Assembly: GCA_028693775.1 (NCBI GenBank)
Contig: JAQUUS010000064.1
Location: forward strand, 1-7,713
Origin: Alphaproteobacteria bacterium
GTDB taxonomy: Bacteria; Pseudomonadota; Alphaproteobacteria; UBA9219
Length of the DNA stretch: 7,713 nucleotides
Direction of reading: 5' to 3'
The translations under genes were made by a program, and so were the position numbers. Below the pieces are notes generated by a model that was not told where the DNA came from, ran no database searches, and saw only the letters and a list, made by a program, of their open reading frames with translations. The first letter of the stretch is position 1. Every line of letters starts with the position of its first letter. Of the stretch, positions 1 to 6,272 are shown piece by piece.

Positions 1-21
1 CGTTCAAGCGCTCCCGCCGCC

Positions 22-36
22 GTGCGCCTAGCGCAC
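22..36. repeat. Perfect 6-bp inverted repeat upstream of ocd
   Basis: GTGCGC (22-27) and GCGCAC (31-36) are perfect reverse complements around the 3-base spacer CTA, and are followed by ATTTAAAC. As RNA this is a compact GC hairpin, but only three T residues follow, so it is a weak terminator candidate for a gene ending left of the window. It lies 65 bases before the ocd start and could instead be an operator half-site pair. No rule in the sequence decides between these. Bases 1-21 and 37-86 hold nothing else I can name, and no complete upstream gene can be called. Confidence 0.4.
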
Positions 37-86
37 ATTTAAACACGCCTTCAATCCACCATCGTTGCCTTTGTATTCATTCTCTC

Positions 87-98
87 AAGAGGGGAAAG
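87..98 (+). promoter_or_regulatory. Ribosome binding site that fixes the ocd start
   Basis: The purine run AAGAGGGGAAAG contains GAGG at 89-92, eight bases before the ATG at 101. It supports this ATG over the in-frame TTG at 65, which has no comparable purine-rich site before it. Confidence 0.8.
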
Positions 99-100
99 TT

Positions 101-1174
101 ATGACCAGATTTTTAGACGTTAGTGCCGTTAGCCAGCTTCTTCGGACCGTCGGCATCGAAAAGGCCATTGCGGACATGGCCAAGTATATTGCTTCCGATT
201 ACAAGCGTTGGGACGAGTTCGAAAAGGTTTCGCGCGTTGCTCACCATTCCGAGCTCGGCGTGATCGAACTTATGCCTACCTCCGATAAAAAGCTGTTCGC
301 TTTTAAATATGTGAACGGCCATCCCAAAAATATCGAACGGAACCTTTCCACTGTTCTTGCATGCGGCCTTCTGGCTGAGATGGACACAGGGATGCCTGTG
401 CTGCTCAGCGAAATGACGTTGCTGACTGCCGTTCGGACGGCTGCGACGTCGGCGGCGGTTGCAAAGATCCTCGCTCGCAAGGACAGCAAGGTTATGGCTG
501 TGATCGGCAACGGAGCCCAGAGCGAATTCCAGATTTTGGGGTTCAAGGCCGTGCTCGGGATTGAGGAGGTTCGCCTTTATGATATCGATCCAAAGGCGAT
601 GGCCAAGCTTGTGCGCAACCTTGCGCATACGGGACTGAGGGTTGTGACGGCGGCTTCGGTTCGCGAGGCTGTGAAGGGGGCTGACATCGTGACGACCATT
701 ACGGCGGACAAGGCGAAGGCCGTTATTCTTACGCCCGACATGATCGAGGCCGGTATGCATATCAATGCGGTCGGCGGCGATTGCCCCGGCAAGACCGAGC
801 TTCATCGCGACGTTTTGAAGATGGGGCGTGTGTTTGTTGAGTATGAGCCTCAGACGCGCATTGAGGGCGACATTCAGCAGATGCCTGCCTCATTTTCCGT
901 GACGGAGCTGTGGGAGGTTCTTTCGGGTTATGCGTCTGCTCGTGAAAACGAGGGGGACGTCACTATTTTCGACTCCGTGGGCTTTGCGTTGGCGGATTTC
1001 TCGGCTTTGCGTTACATCAACGATACGGCCGCGCGGTTGAATGCGGGGACCACCATAAACATCGTGCCTTTGCTCGAAAACCCAAAGGATTTGTATTCCT
1101 TGTTGTCGCCTGTGGCGCTTCCTCTCATGCCAAAGGTGAAGGAGGGCGTTGCCGTGCAACGTATTTCGGCCTAG
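101..1174 (+). CDS. ocd: Ornithine cyclodeaminase (ornithine to proline)
   Basis: This 357-residue cytosolic enzyme belongs to the ornithine cyclodeaminase/mu-crystallin family. It deaminates L-ornithine to L-proline and ammonia using tightly bound NAD+. The likeness to Pseudomonas putida Ocd (about 350 residues) is close. Arg45, Lys69 and Arg112 fall at the same numbers as that enzyme's substrate-binding residues, and Asp227, in GGDCPGKTE, matches its catalytic Asp228. The Rossmann dinucleotide loop is GNGAQS (136-141), preceded by a hydrophobic strand. The block VEYEPQTRIEG and the late FDSVGFALAD motif are also typical of true ornithine cyclodeaminases rather than alanine dehydrogenase or lysine cyclodeaminase relatives. 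The ATG at 101 is chosen because of its strong ribosome binding site and because the residue numbering then matches the family. The next gene downstream charges tRNA with proline. I see no frameshift or missing key residue. Confidence 0.93.
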   Translation: MTRFLDVSAVSQLLRTVGIEKAIADMAKYIASDYKRWDEFEKVSRVAHHSELGVIELMPTSDKKLFAFKYVNGHPKNIERNLSTVLACGLLAEMDTGMPVLLSEMTLLTAVRTAATSAAVAKILARKDSKVMAVIGNGAQSEFQILGFKAVLGIEEVRLYDIDPKAMAKLVRNLAHTGLRVVTAASVREAVKGADIVTTITADKAKAVILTPDMIEAGMHINAVGGDCPGKTELHRDVLKMGRVFVEYEPQTRIEGDIQQMPASFSVTELWEVLSGYASARENEGDVTIFDSVGFALADFSALRYINDTAARLNAGTTINIVPLLENPKDLYSLLSPVALPLMPKVKEGVAVQRISA

Positions 1175-1190
1175 CCGGGACTTGGGGCGG

Positions 1191-1265
1191 ACGGAAAAGA
1201 CGGTTAATGCCTGTCGGCTGCGGGGGGAAAACAGATACTTTGCTTTTGGCCCCCGCCGTTTCCGT
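1191..1265 (+). terminator. Nested inverted repeat after ocd, possible terminator
   Basis: The core hairpin pairs GCGGGGG (1220-1226) with CCCCCGC (1250-1256), and AAAA (1228-1231) with TTTT (1244-1247), across a small internal loop. The apical loop is 12 bases. An outer stem can form between ACGGAAA (1191-1197) and TTTCCGT (1259-1265). It lies 17-91 bases after the ocd stop, as expected for a terminator, but it is not followed by an uninterrupted T run. The call is therefore tentative; it could be a Rho-assisted or processing structure. Confidence 0.4.
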
Positions 1266-1294
1266 TTATCGAATATTGGCAACGTCGGCGGAGT

Positions 1295-1324
1295 TTGTTA
1301 GAAGCATGCATCGCCGTATATAAC
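1295..1324 (+). promoter_or_regulatory. Candidate sigma70-type promoter for proS
   Basis: TTGTTA (1295-1300) matches four of six -35 consensus positions. TATAAC (1319-1324) matches five of six -10 positions, and the spacing is 18 bases. Transcription would start near 1331, giving a leader of about 20 bases before the proS ATG at 1350. A second AT-rich stretch (1325-1335) offers an alternative -10. The ribosome binding site before proS is weak (GGG at 1339-1341). Confidence 0.45.
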
Positions 1325-1349
1325 TTATTATAAAAACCGGGTAACTGAC

Positions 1350-2876
1350 ATGAATGCACCGAAAAACGCAGCGCCGAAAACGGCTATTTCGCCCACGCGC
1401 GCCGAGAATTATGCCGAATGGTATCAGCAGATCGTTCGCGGAGCCGATATGGCCGAGCTTTCGGGCGTGCGCGGATGCATGATTATCAAGCCGAACGGTT
1501 ACGGCATTTGGGAACTCATGCAGCGCGATCTTGATCGCCGCTTCAAGGAAACGGGGCATGAGAACTGCTATTTTCCGTTGTTCATTCCTCTCAGCTATTT
1601 CCAGAAGGAAGCCGATCATGTGGAGGGGTTTGCGAAGGAGATGGCTGTCGTTACGCATCACAGGCTGAAGGCGAAAGACGGCGTGCTCGTTCCGGACGGC
1701 GAGCTTGAGGAACCTTTGATCGTTCGCCCGACGTCGGAGACGGTTATCGGCGTTGCCATGGCGAAATGGATCAAGTCTTATCGCGATCTGCCTTGCCTTG
1801 TGAACCAGTGGGCTAACGTTGTGCGCTGGGAGATGCGCCCCCGGCTGCTTTTGCGCACGGCGGAATTTTTGTGGCAGGAAGGCCATACGGCGCACGAGAC
1901 GATGGAAGACGCGATGGCCGAAGCCAAGCGCATGCACGAGATTTATCGCCAGTTTGTCGAAGAGGTTATGGCTATTCCGGTTGTGATGGGCGAAAAGCCC
2001 GCGCATGAGCGTTTTCCGGGCGCAGTCAACTCCTTCTCTATTGAGGCCATGATGCTGGACGGTCGCGCGCTTCAGGCCGGGACGTCGCATTATCTGGGGC
2101 AGAACTTCTCGAAGGCTCTGAACATTCAGTTCCAGAGCCGCGAGGGCAATCTTGAAAACGTTCATACGACCTCGTGGGGCGTTTCGACGCGCTTGCTTGG
2201 CGCTCTGGTTATGACGCATGGCGACGACAACGGGTTGCGTGTGCCTCCGCGTATTGCGCCGTGGCACGTTGTGATTGTGCCCGTGCTTCGCAACGACAGC
2301 GACAAGGATGCTGTTCTGGCCTATTGCGAGAGCCTCAGGAACGAGTTGAATGCGCAGATATTTGCGGGGGCCCCGGTTCGCGCAAAGGTCGATATGCGCG
2401 AGATTTCAGGGCCGGATAAAAAATGGGACTGGGTGAAGAAGGGGGCTCCGCTTATTCTCGAAATCGGTCCTCGCGACGTTGAGGGCGGCAAGGTTTGCAT
2501 CATGCGCCGCAATGCGCTTGAGAAGGGCAAGAGCTTTGCGCTTCGCGCCGAGTTTGTTTCGGGCGTTGCCGATGAGCTGGCCTCGATCCAGAAAGACATG
2601 TTCGATCAGGCTCTTGCTTTCCAGAAGGCGCGTACGGTTGCGGACATCAAGGATCGCAAGGCGTTCGATGCGTATTTTGCCGCCGAGAACGCTTTTGAGA
2701 GCGGGCCGGGCTTCGTTCGCGCCAAGTGGTCGGGAGATCCCAAGTCCGTCGAGACGCTCGAGGCTTTGGGGGTGACCGTTCGCTGCATTCCTTTGGATCA
2801 GGACGGCAAGGAAGGGACCTGCGTTCTTACGGGGGCTCCTGCGACGATGGACGCCATCTTCGCCCGCGCTTATTGA
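1350..2876 (+). CDS. proS: Prolyl-tRNA synthetase, archaeal/eukaryotic-like (type 3)
   Basis: This 508-residue class II synthetase attaches proline to tRNA-Pro in the cytosol. The catalytic core shows RPTSET (126-131, the proline-binding TxE loop), class II motif 2 around VRWEMRPR (158-165) with FLWQEGHTAH following, GTSHYLGQNF (244-253) and motif 3 MTHGDDNGLRVPPRIAP (288-304). The anticodon-binding domain follows from about 305. The last 70 residues form the extra C-terminal domain ending in a free tyrosine (FARAY), the hallmark of type 3 enzymes. The long editing insertion of the 570-residue E. coli type is absent. In that C-terminal domain most expected zinc-binding cysteines are gone: WSGD at 460-463 replaces the usual WCG, and CVLTG (491-495) replaces a CxxC-type pair. 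The start is the first ATG after the candidate promoter. The lolC/E-lolD genes follow on the same strand. Confidence 0.96.
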   Translation: MNAPKNAAPKTAISPTRAENYAEWYQQIVRGADMAELSGVRGCMIIKPNGYGIWELMQRDLDRRFKETGHENCYFPLFIPLSYFQKEADHVEGFAKEMAVVTHHRLKAKDGVLVPDGELEEPLIVRPTSETVIGVAMAKWIKSYRDLPCLVNQWANVVRWEMRPRLLLRTAEFLWQEGHTAHETMEDAMAEAKRMHEIYRQFVEEVMAIPVVMGEKPAHERFPGAVNSFSIEAMMLDGRALQAGTSHYLGQNFSKALNIQFQSREGNLENVHTTSWGVSTRLLGALVMTHGDDNGLRVPPRIAPWHVVIVPVLRNDSDKDAVLAYCESLRNELNAQIFAGAPVRAKVDMREISGPDKKWDWVKKGAPLILEIGPRDVEGGKVCIMRRNALEKGKSFALRAEFVSGVADELASIQKDMFDQALAFQKARTVADIKDRKAFDAYFAAENAFESGPGFVRAKWSGDPKSVETLEALGVTVRCIPLDQDGKEGTCVLTGAPATMDAIFARAY

Positions 2877-2910
2877 CCCTTTCTCATCCCCTTGCGGGAT
2901 AGGGGAAGGG
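2877..2910. repeat. REP-like intergenic palindrome directly after proS
   Basis: A 14-bp hairpin begins on the base after the proS stop codon. CCCTTTCTC (2877-2885) pairs with GGGGAAGGG (2902-2910), including two G-T pairs. ATCCC (2886-2890) pairs with GGGAT (2896-2900), A2901 is bulged, and the loop is CTTGC. From memory, the core CCCCTTGCGGGA with GGG-rich arms resembles a family of palindromic intergenic repeats common in proteobacterial genomes. No T-tract follows, so as a simple intrinsic terminator it is weak. It may limit or process the proS to lolC/E transcript. Confidence 0.6.
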
Positions 2911-2956
2911 CGGGGTATACAAAGACTCCCTGCACAAAACCAAGCGCGTAAAACCT

Positions 2957-4213
2957 ATGCTCTTTACTCCTTTCGAACGCCTCATTGCCATGCGCTATCT
3001 TCGCGCCAAAAGGCAGGAAGGCTTTATCTCGGTCATCACATGGTTTTCGCTCATCGGCATTGCCTTGGGCGTTGCGACGCTGATTGTTGTCATGTCTGTG
3101 ATGAACGGGTTCAGGCAGGAACTGTTTCAGCGCGTGATCGGGCTGAACGGGCACATGAACGTTTATGCGATGCAAGGCGCCGTTGACGCCTATCAGCCGC
3201 TTGTCGAGCGGTTGAGCAAGGTGAAGGGCGTGACGGAGGTTGCTCCGACCGTTGAGGCGCAGGCGCTGATTACGCACGAGGGGACGGCGTCGGGCGCTTA
3301 TGTGCGCGGCCTCTCGCCAGAAGCGATCCGCAGAAGGCCGACGATTGCCCGCAATATCAAATACGGCTCTTTGAATTCCTTTGGCGATAACACAATCGCT
3401 ATCGGCATTCGCATGGCCAACAGGCTGGAGATCAAGGTCGGGGATTCTCTGACGCTTATTTCGCCCGTCAGCAAGACAACGGTTTTCGGTTCTGCGCCAC
3501 GGCTGCGGGCCTATACGGTCGGCGCGGTTTTCGATGTGGGCATGTTTGGATACGACAATAATTTTATCTTTATGCCGCTCAAGGCCGCGCAGATCTTTTT
3601 CAGTACGGGGCAGGGGGTGACGGCGCTTGAGATGTTTGTGACAGATCCGCAGAATTTGCGTGAGGTCCGCAAGGATATCATTGCCGCCATCGGGCCCGTT
3701 CAGCAGCAGCCTTTGCGCCTTCTGGACTGGCAGCAGAACAATTCCAGCTTTTTTACCGCGCTTCAGGTCGAACGAAACGTGATGTTCCTGATTTTGACGA
3801 TGATTATCCTCGTTGCGGCGTTCAATATCATTTCGAGCCTGATTATGCTGGTGAAGGATAAAGGCAGGGATATTGCGATTTTGCGCACCATGGGCGCGAC
3901 GCGCAGGTCGGTGATGAAAATCTTTTTCCTTAATGGCTCGTTTATCGGGGTTGTGGGAACGTCGTTCGGGCTGGCTTTGGGGCTTTTGTTTGCCCAGAAT
4001 ATCGAAGCCATTCGCCAGATCGTTCAGAAGCTGACGCATACCGATCCTTTTGCGCCGGAGGTGTATTTCCTGACGCACATGCCGTCGGTTGTCGATTGGC
4101 AGGATGTCGTGCGGATTGTCGTCATGTCGCTGACGCTGTCGTTCCTCGCCACGTTGTATCCGGCCTGGCGCGCCGCCAAACTCGATCCGGTAGAGGCTTT
4201 GCGCTATGAGTGA
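2957..4213 (+). CDS. lolC: LolC/LolE-family lipoprotein-releasing ABC permease
   Basis: This 418-residue inner-membrane protein is the permease of the Lol system, which extracts outer-membrane lipoproteins from the inner membrane and passes them to the periplasmic chaperone LolA. The architecture is typical: a cytoplasmic N-terminus (FERLIAMRYLRAKRQEGF), membrane segment 1 at about 24-49, and a large periplasmic domain at about 50-274. Three more segments follow at about 275-298, 322-347 and 384-402, then the family ending PAWRAAKLDPVEALRYE. Only one permease gene is present beside lolD, so it probably acts as a homodimer, as described for LolF-type systems; the symbol could equally be lolE or lolF. 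The ATG at 2957 gives the expected family N-terminus, although no clear ribosome binding site precedes it. Its last 8 bases overlap lolD, implying translational coupling. Confidence 0.93.
   Translation: MLFTPFERLIAMRYLRAKRQEGFISVITWFSLIGIALGVATLIVVMSVMNGFRQELFQRVIGLNGHMNVYAMQGAVDAYQPLVERLSKVKGVTEVAPTVEAQALITHEGTASGAYVRGLSPEAIRRRPTIARNIKYGSLNSFGDNTIAIGIRMANRLEIKVGDSLTLISPVSKTTVFGSAPRLRAYTVGAVFDVGMFGYDNNFIFMPLKAAQIFFSTGQGVTALEMFVTDPQNLREVRKDIIAAIGPVQQQPLRLLDWQQNNSSFFTALQVERNVMFLILTMIILVAAFNIISSLIMLVKDKGRDIAILRTMGATRRSVMKIFFLNGSFIGVVGTSFGLALGLLFAQNIEAIRQIVQKLTHTDPFAPEVYFLTHMPSVVDWQDVVRIVVMSLTLSFLATLYPAWRAAKLDPVEALRYE
4192..4196 (+). promoter_or_regulatory. Ribosome binding site for lolD inside lolC
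   Basis: AGAGG lies nine bases before the lolD ATG at 4206, within the last codons of the permease gene. It supports the overlapping start and coupled translation of the two subunits. Confidence 0.6.
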
Positions 4214-4889
4214 ACCCGTTCTCGATCTTCGCAACGTTACGCGCACCTTTCCTCAGGCGGGGGAGCCTTTGAATGTTTTGCGCGGGTGCTCTTTGGCAAT
4301 CGCTCCCGGCGAGACGGTTGCGCTCATCGGACCTTCGGGATCGGGGAAGTCGACGCTTTTACACAGCGCGGGCTTGCTTGAAAAACCCGATGAGGGCGAG
4401 ATTGTCATTGCCGGGCAGGATGCGGTCAAGCTCGACGATGCGGGGCGCACCGCTCTGCGGCGGCGCACGATCGGGTTTGTTTATCAGTTTCATCATTTGC
4501 TGCCGGAATTCTCGGCGCTTGAAAATGTGGTGATCCCTCAGATGATCGCGGGCGTTTCGCGCAAGGATGCAGAAAAACGCGCCCGCGAGCTTCTCGAAAA
4601 GGTCGGGCTTTCGAACAGGGCAGACAATCGTCCGGGCAAGCTGTCGGGCGGCGAGCAGCAGCGTGTGGCTATTGCACGCGCCCTTGCGAACAAGCCCCGG
4701 CTATTGATTGCGGATGAGCCGACCGGCAATCTTGACCCTTCGACCGCCGATCATGTGTTCGAGGTTTTGCAGGAACTCGTGAAATCGCAAGATCTCGCTT
4801 TGCTTATGGCGACACATAACATCGATCTGGCGAAGAAAATGAGCCGGATTGTCGAGATCAGGGCCGGACAACTGTTTGCAGGAAACTAG
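4206..4889 (+). CDS. lolD: LolD, ATPase of the lipoprotein-releasing complex
   Basis: This 227-residue cytoplasmic ABC ATPase powers lipoprotein release by the membrane permease encoded just upstream. All nucleotide-binding motifs are intact: Walker A GPSGSGKST (42-50), Q-loop with Gln94 in FVYQFHHLLPEFSALENV, ABC signature LSGGEQQR (146-153), Walker B LLIADEP (166-172) with catalytic Glu171, D-loop NLD (175-177) and switch His204. The YQFHHLLPEFSALENV stretch separates LolD from the related MacB and FtsE ATPases. The length is normal for the family. The start overlaps the permease gene by 8 bases. The 3' end overlaps the convergent phosphatase gene by 32 bases, so codons 218-227 and the stop are read on both strands. 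Confidence 0.95.
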   Translation: MSEPVLDLRNVTRTFPQAGEPLNVLRGCSLAIAPGETVALIGPSGSGKSTLLHSAGLLEKPDEGEIVIAGQDAVKLDDAGRTALRRRTIGFVYQFHHLLPEFSALENVVIPQMIAGVSRKDAEKRARELLEKVGLSNRADNRPGKLSGGEQQRVAIARALANKPRLLIADEPTGNLDPSTADHVFEVLQELVKSQDLALLMATHNIDLAKKMSRIVEIRAGQLFAGN

Positions 4890-6027
4890 CGTTCGCCCGC
4901 AGAATGGGCAGTTTGCGGCGCGCCACCTCATGAAATCCGGCGACGTGCTTGCCGTTGAGTTCCCAGTTTAATGCTTCCCAGTTTTCGGGATGCGCATATA
5001 GAACCCCGCCGGTTTGCTTGACATGCGCGCTGCCGTTGGGGGCGTGAATGAAGGGTATTTCTCCGCTTTTGCCAAGGAAATCCTCTCCGTCGATGAAGCC
5101 GACGCGGTAGCCTGCCTTTTGTGCGATGAAGGCTTGCGCGAATTGATCCCATGAGTAGGTTCCGGGACCGCATACGGCTGCGACTTCGCCGAGAAACAGC
5201 CTGCCGTGATCGTAGGAATATCCGTCGGTTCCTTCGACGGCTTTGAATGTATTGCCAAACCGCTTCACGATGGCATCGAGAGAAAGTCTTTCGCCGTCGG
5301 GGGCGTATATGGCTTCGGTCAGTTCATCCAGAAGGACGTTCGGGTGCGCATGCGAATATACGACTGTCATTTCGGAAAAAGGCTTGCTCGGCTGAAGCGT
5401 AATCGGCTCGATGCGTTCGAGAACATTTCCGTCTTCCGTCGACGTGAAGGTAACGTGTTCTGAGGGGCCATTTCCGATGCGGCGGAACATTTCGTCTTGT
5501 ATGGGGCGGTATATCCATGCGGCTTCGATGCATCCGTTTGTGAGGCTGGATAGCTGAATCGAAAATTTGGGAAGGCCTTTGCTGAAGTTTATCGTTCCGT
5601 CAATCGGGTCGATGCACGTTTCAGCATGCCCGAGCGGCCGGTAATCGTCCGTTGCGGATTTCGGCAGCGTTTTGCCGCTTTCGATGATCGTTTTGAGAAT
5701 TTTGAAGAAATTTCGGGCGTCTTCGTTCGAGAGATCGAAGGGCCTTGTGATGTCCAGAGCGTCGATGACGGCTTGTTCTTCGGTTGTGAAAGGCGGGATG
5801 TATTCTTCGCCAAAGACGGGATCGTCGGGGACGTCTTTCTTTCGTTCGCGCGTGAAGAGGATTTGCGTGGCTATGTCGGCATAGGTTACGGGAGAGTCGC
5901 CGCATGCCGGATCGCCGGATTTTTTGCTGACGGTTCCCGGATCGATCTTTCTATAGTAAAACGGAAGGGCTATGTTTTTCCCGATCTGACGTAGCGCGGT
6001 TGTTACATGTTGAATGGATTTATCCAT
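4858..6027 (-). CDS. Divergent inositol monophosphatase-family phosphatase
   Basis: This 389-residue protein has the metal-dependent motifs of the inositol monophosphatase/bisphosphate nucleotidase superfamily: SPVTYAD (45-51), VFGEEY (71-76), CIDPIDGTINF (138-148) and SWDQFAQAF (292-300). The metal ligands are expected to be Glu74 (with Glu75 beside it), Asp140, Asp143 and Asp294. It is longer than a classic IMPase (about 260-280 residues). Residues 76-137 form a long insertion between the GEE and DPIDGT motifs, a spacing closer to Hal2/SAL1-type 3'-phosphoadenosine phosphatases. Yet the text after DPIDGT (INFSKGLPKFSIQLS) is IMPase- or HisN-like, and the final motif reads AGY instead of AGG. 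The substrate is therefore unknown; candidates are inositol phosphate, histidinol phosphate or phosphoadenosine phosphate. No signal peptide is seen, so it is probably cytosolic. It is transcribed divergently from gyrA and convergently with lolD. The ribosome binding site is weak. Confidence 0.87.
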   Translation of the reverse strand: MDKSIQHVTTALRQIGKNIALPFYYRKIDPGTVSKKSGDPACGDSPVTYADIATQILFTRERKKDVPDDPVFGEEYIPPFTTEEQAVIDALDITRPFDLSNEDARNFFKILKTIIESGKTLPKSATDDYRPLGHAETCIDPIDGTINFSKGLPKFSIQLSSLTNGCIEAAWIYRPIQDEMFRRIGNGPSEHVTFTSTEDGNVLERIEPITLQPSKPFSEMTVVYSHAHPNVLLDELTEAIYAPDGERLSLDAIVKRFGNTFKAVEGTDGYSYDHGRLFLGEVAAVCGPGTYSWDQFAQAFIAQKAGYRVGFIDGEDFLGKSGEIPFIHAPNGSAHVKQTGGVLYAHPENWEALNWELNGKHVAGFHEVARRKLPILRANASFLQTVVRP

Positions 6028-6198
6028 GAGCTATGTGCCTGTCGTTTGTCATTGAGATATGGCTTCTTGTCTATTCGTTCGGCTTGGCCTCATGCCGGAA
6101 AATGTATTTTCTTGCTTGTCCTGCTGCGTTCTGTAAAAGCTGTCGTGTGCCCTCTAGAATACATGTCAACCCCTTGAATAAAAAGGGATTTCTGCGAA

Positions 6199-6216
6199 TT
6201 TTTTGCTTTTTTTTGC
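6199..6216 (+). repeat. T-tract tandem repeat, 10-base period, upstream of gyrA
   Basis: TTTTTTGC occurs at 6199-6206 and again at 6209-6216, a period of 10 bases or one helical turn. Phased T-tracts can bend DNA or act as an upstream promoter element. Preceded by the CCCTT/AAGGG inverted repeat, the region also looks a little like a terminator, but no + strand gene ends there. Confidence 0.45.
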
Positions 6217-6229
6217 CGGGCGGAAGTGC

Positions 6230-6235
6230 TAGAAA
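6230..6235 (+). promoter_or_regulatory. Weak candidate -10 element for gyrA
   Basis: TAGAAA, in the context GTGCTAGAAAG, matches four of six -10 positions and lies downstream of the T-tracts. No good -35 sits at 16-18 bases: the nearest TTG-containing hexamers are 21 (TTGCTT, 6203-6208) or 11 (TTGCCG, 6213-6218) bases away. If used, the gyrA leader would be about 110 bases. A competing candidate is TAGAAT at 6155-6160, also without a good -35. Confidence 0.25.
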
Positions 6236-6272
6236 GAAGCTTCGTTTTAAACCCGTGATTCTTACGGATTTT

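Noticed and set aside
1..38. Possible ends or starts of a neighbouring gene at the left edge
   Set aside because: A frame ending at TAA (40-42) and a minus-strand ATG at 38-36 are both open to the edge, but with about 12 codons each nothing separates them from chance.
65..100. Earlier TTG start for ornithine cyclodeaminase
   Set aside because: It lacks a purine-rich site and would add 12 residues not found in the family. The ATG at 101 has a strong site and gives residue numbers matching the P. putida enzyme.
1266..2267. 333-codon minus-strand open frame opposite proS
   Set aside because: It covers the conserved catalytic core of ProRS on the other strand, and its translation is Arg/His-rich with no recognisable domain.
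2870..4246. 458-codon open frame on the minus strand opposite the lolC/E-type gene
   Set aside because: It lies antisense to an unmistakable LolC/E protein, its translation is low-complexity and rich in Arg, His and Asn, and it shows no known motif. It is a by-product of codon phase and strand bias.
6141..6169. Perfect TTGACA -35 hexamer on the minus strand (6169-6164) as promoter of the phosphatase gene
   Set aside because: No acceptable -10 hexamer occurs 15-19 bases downstream on that strand; the best-placed sequence is ACGACA. I therefore do not call a promoter.
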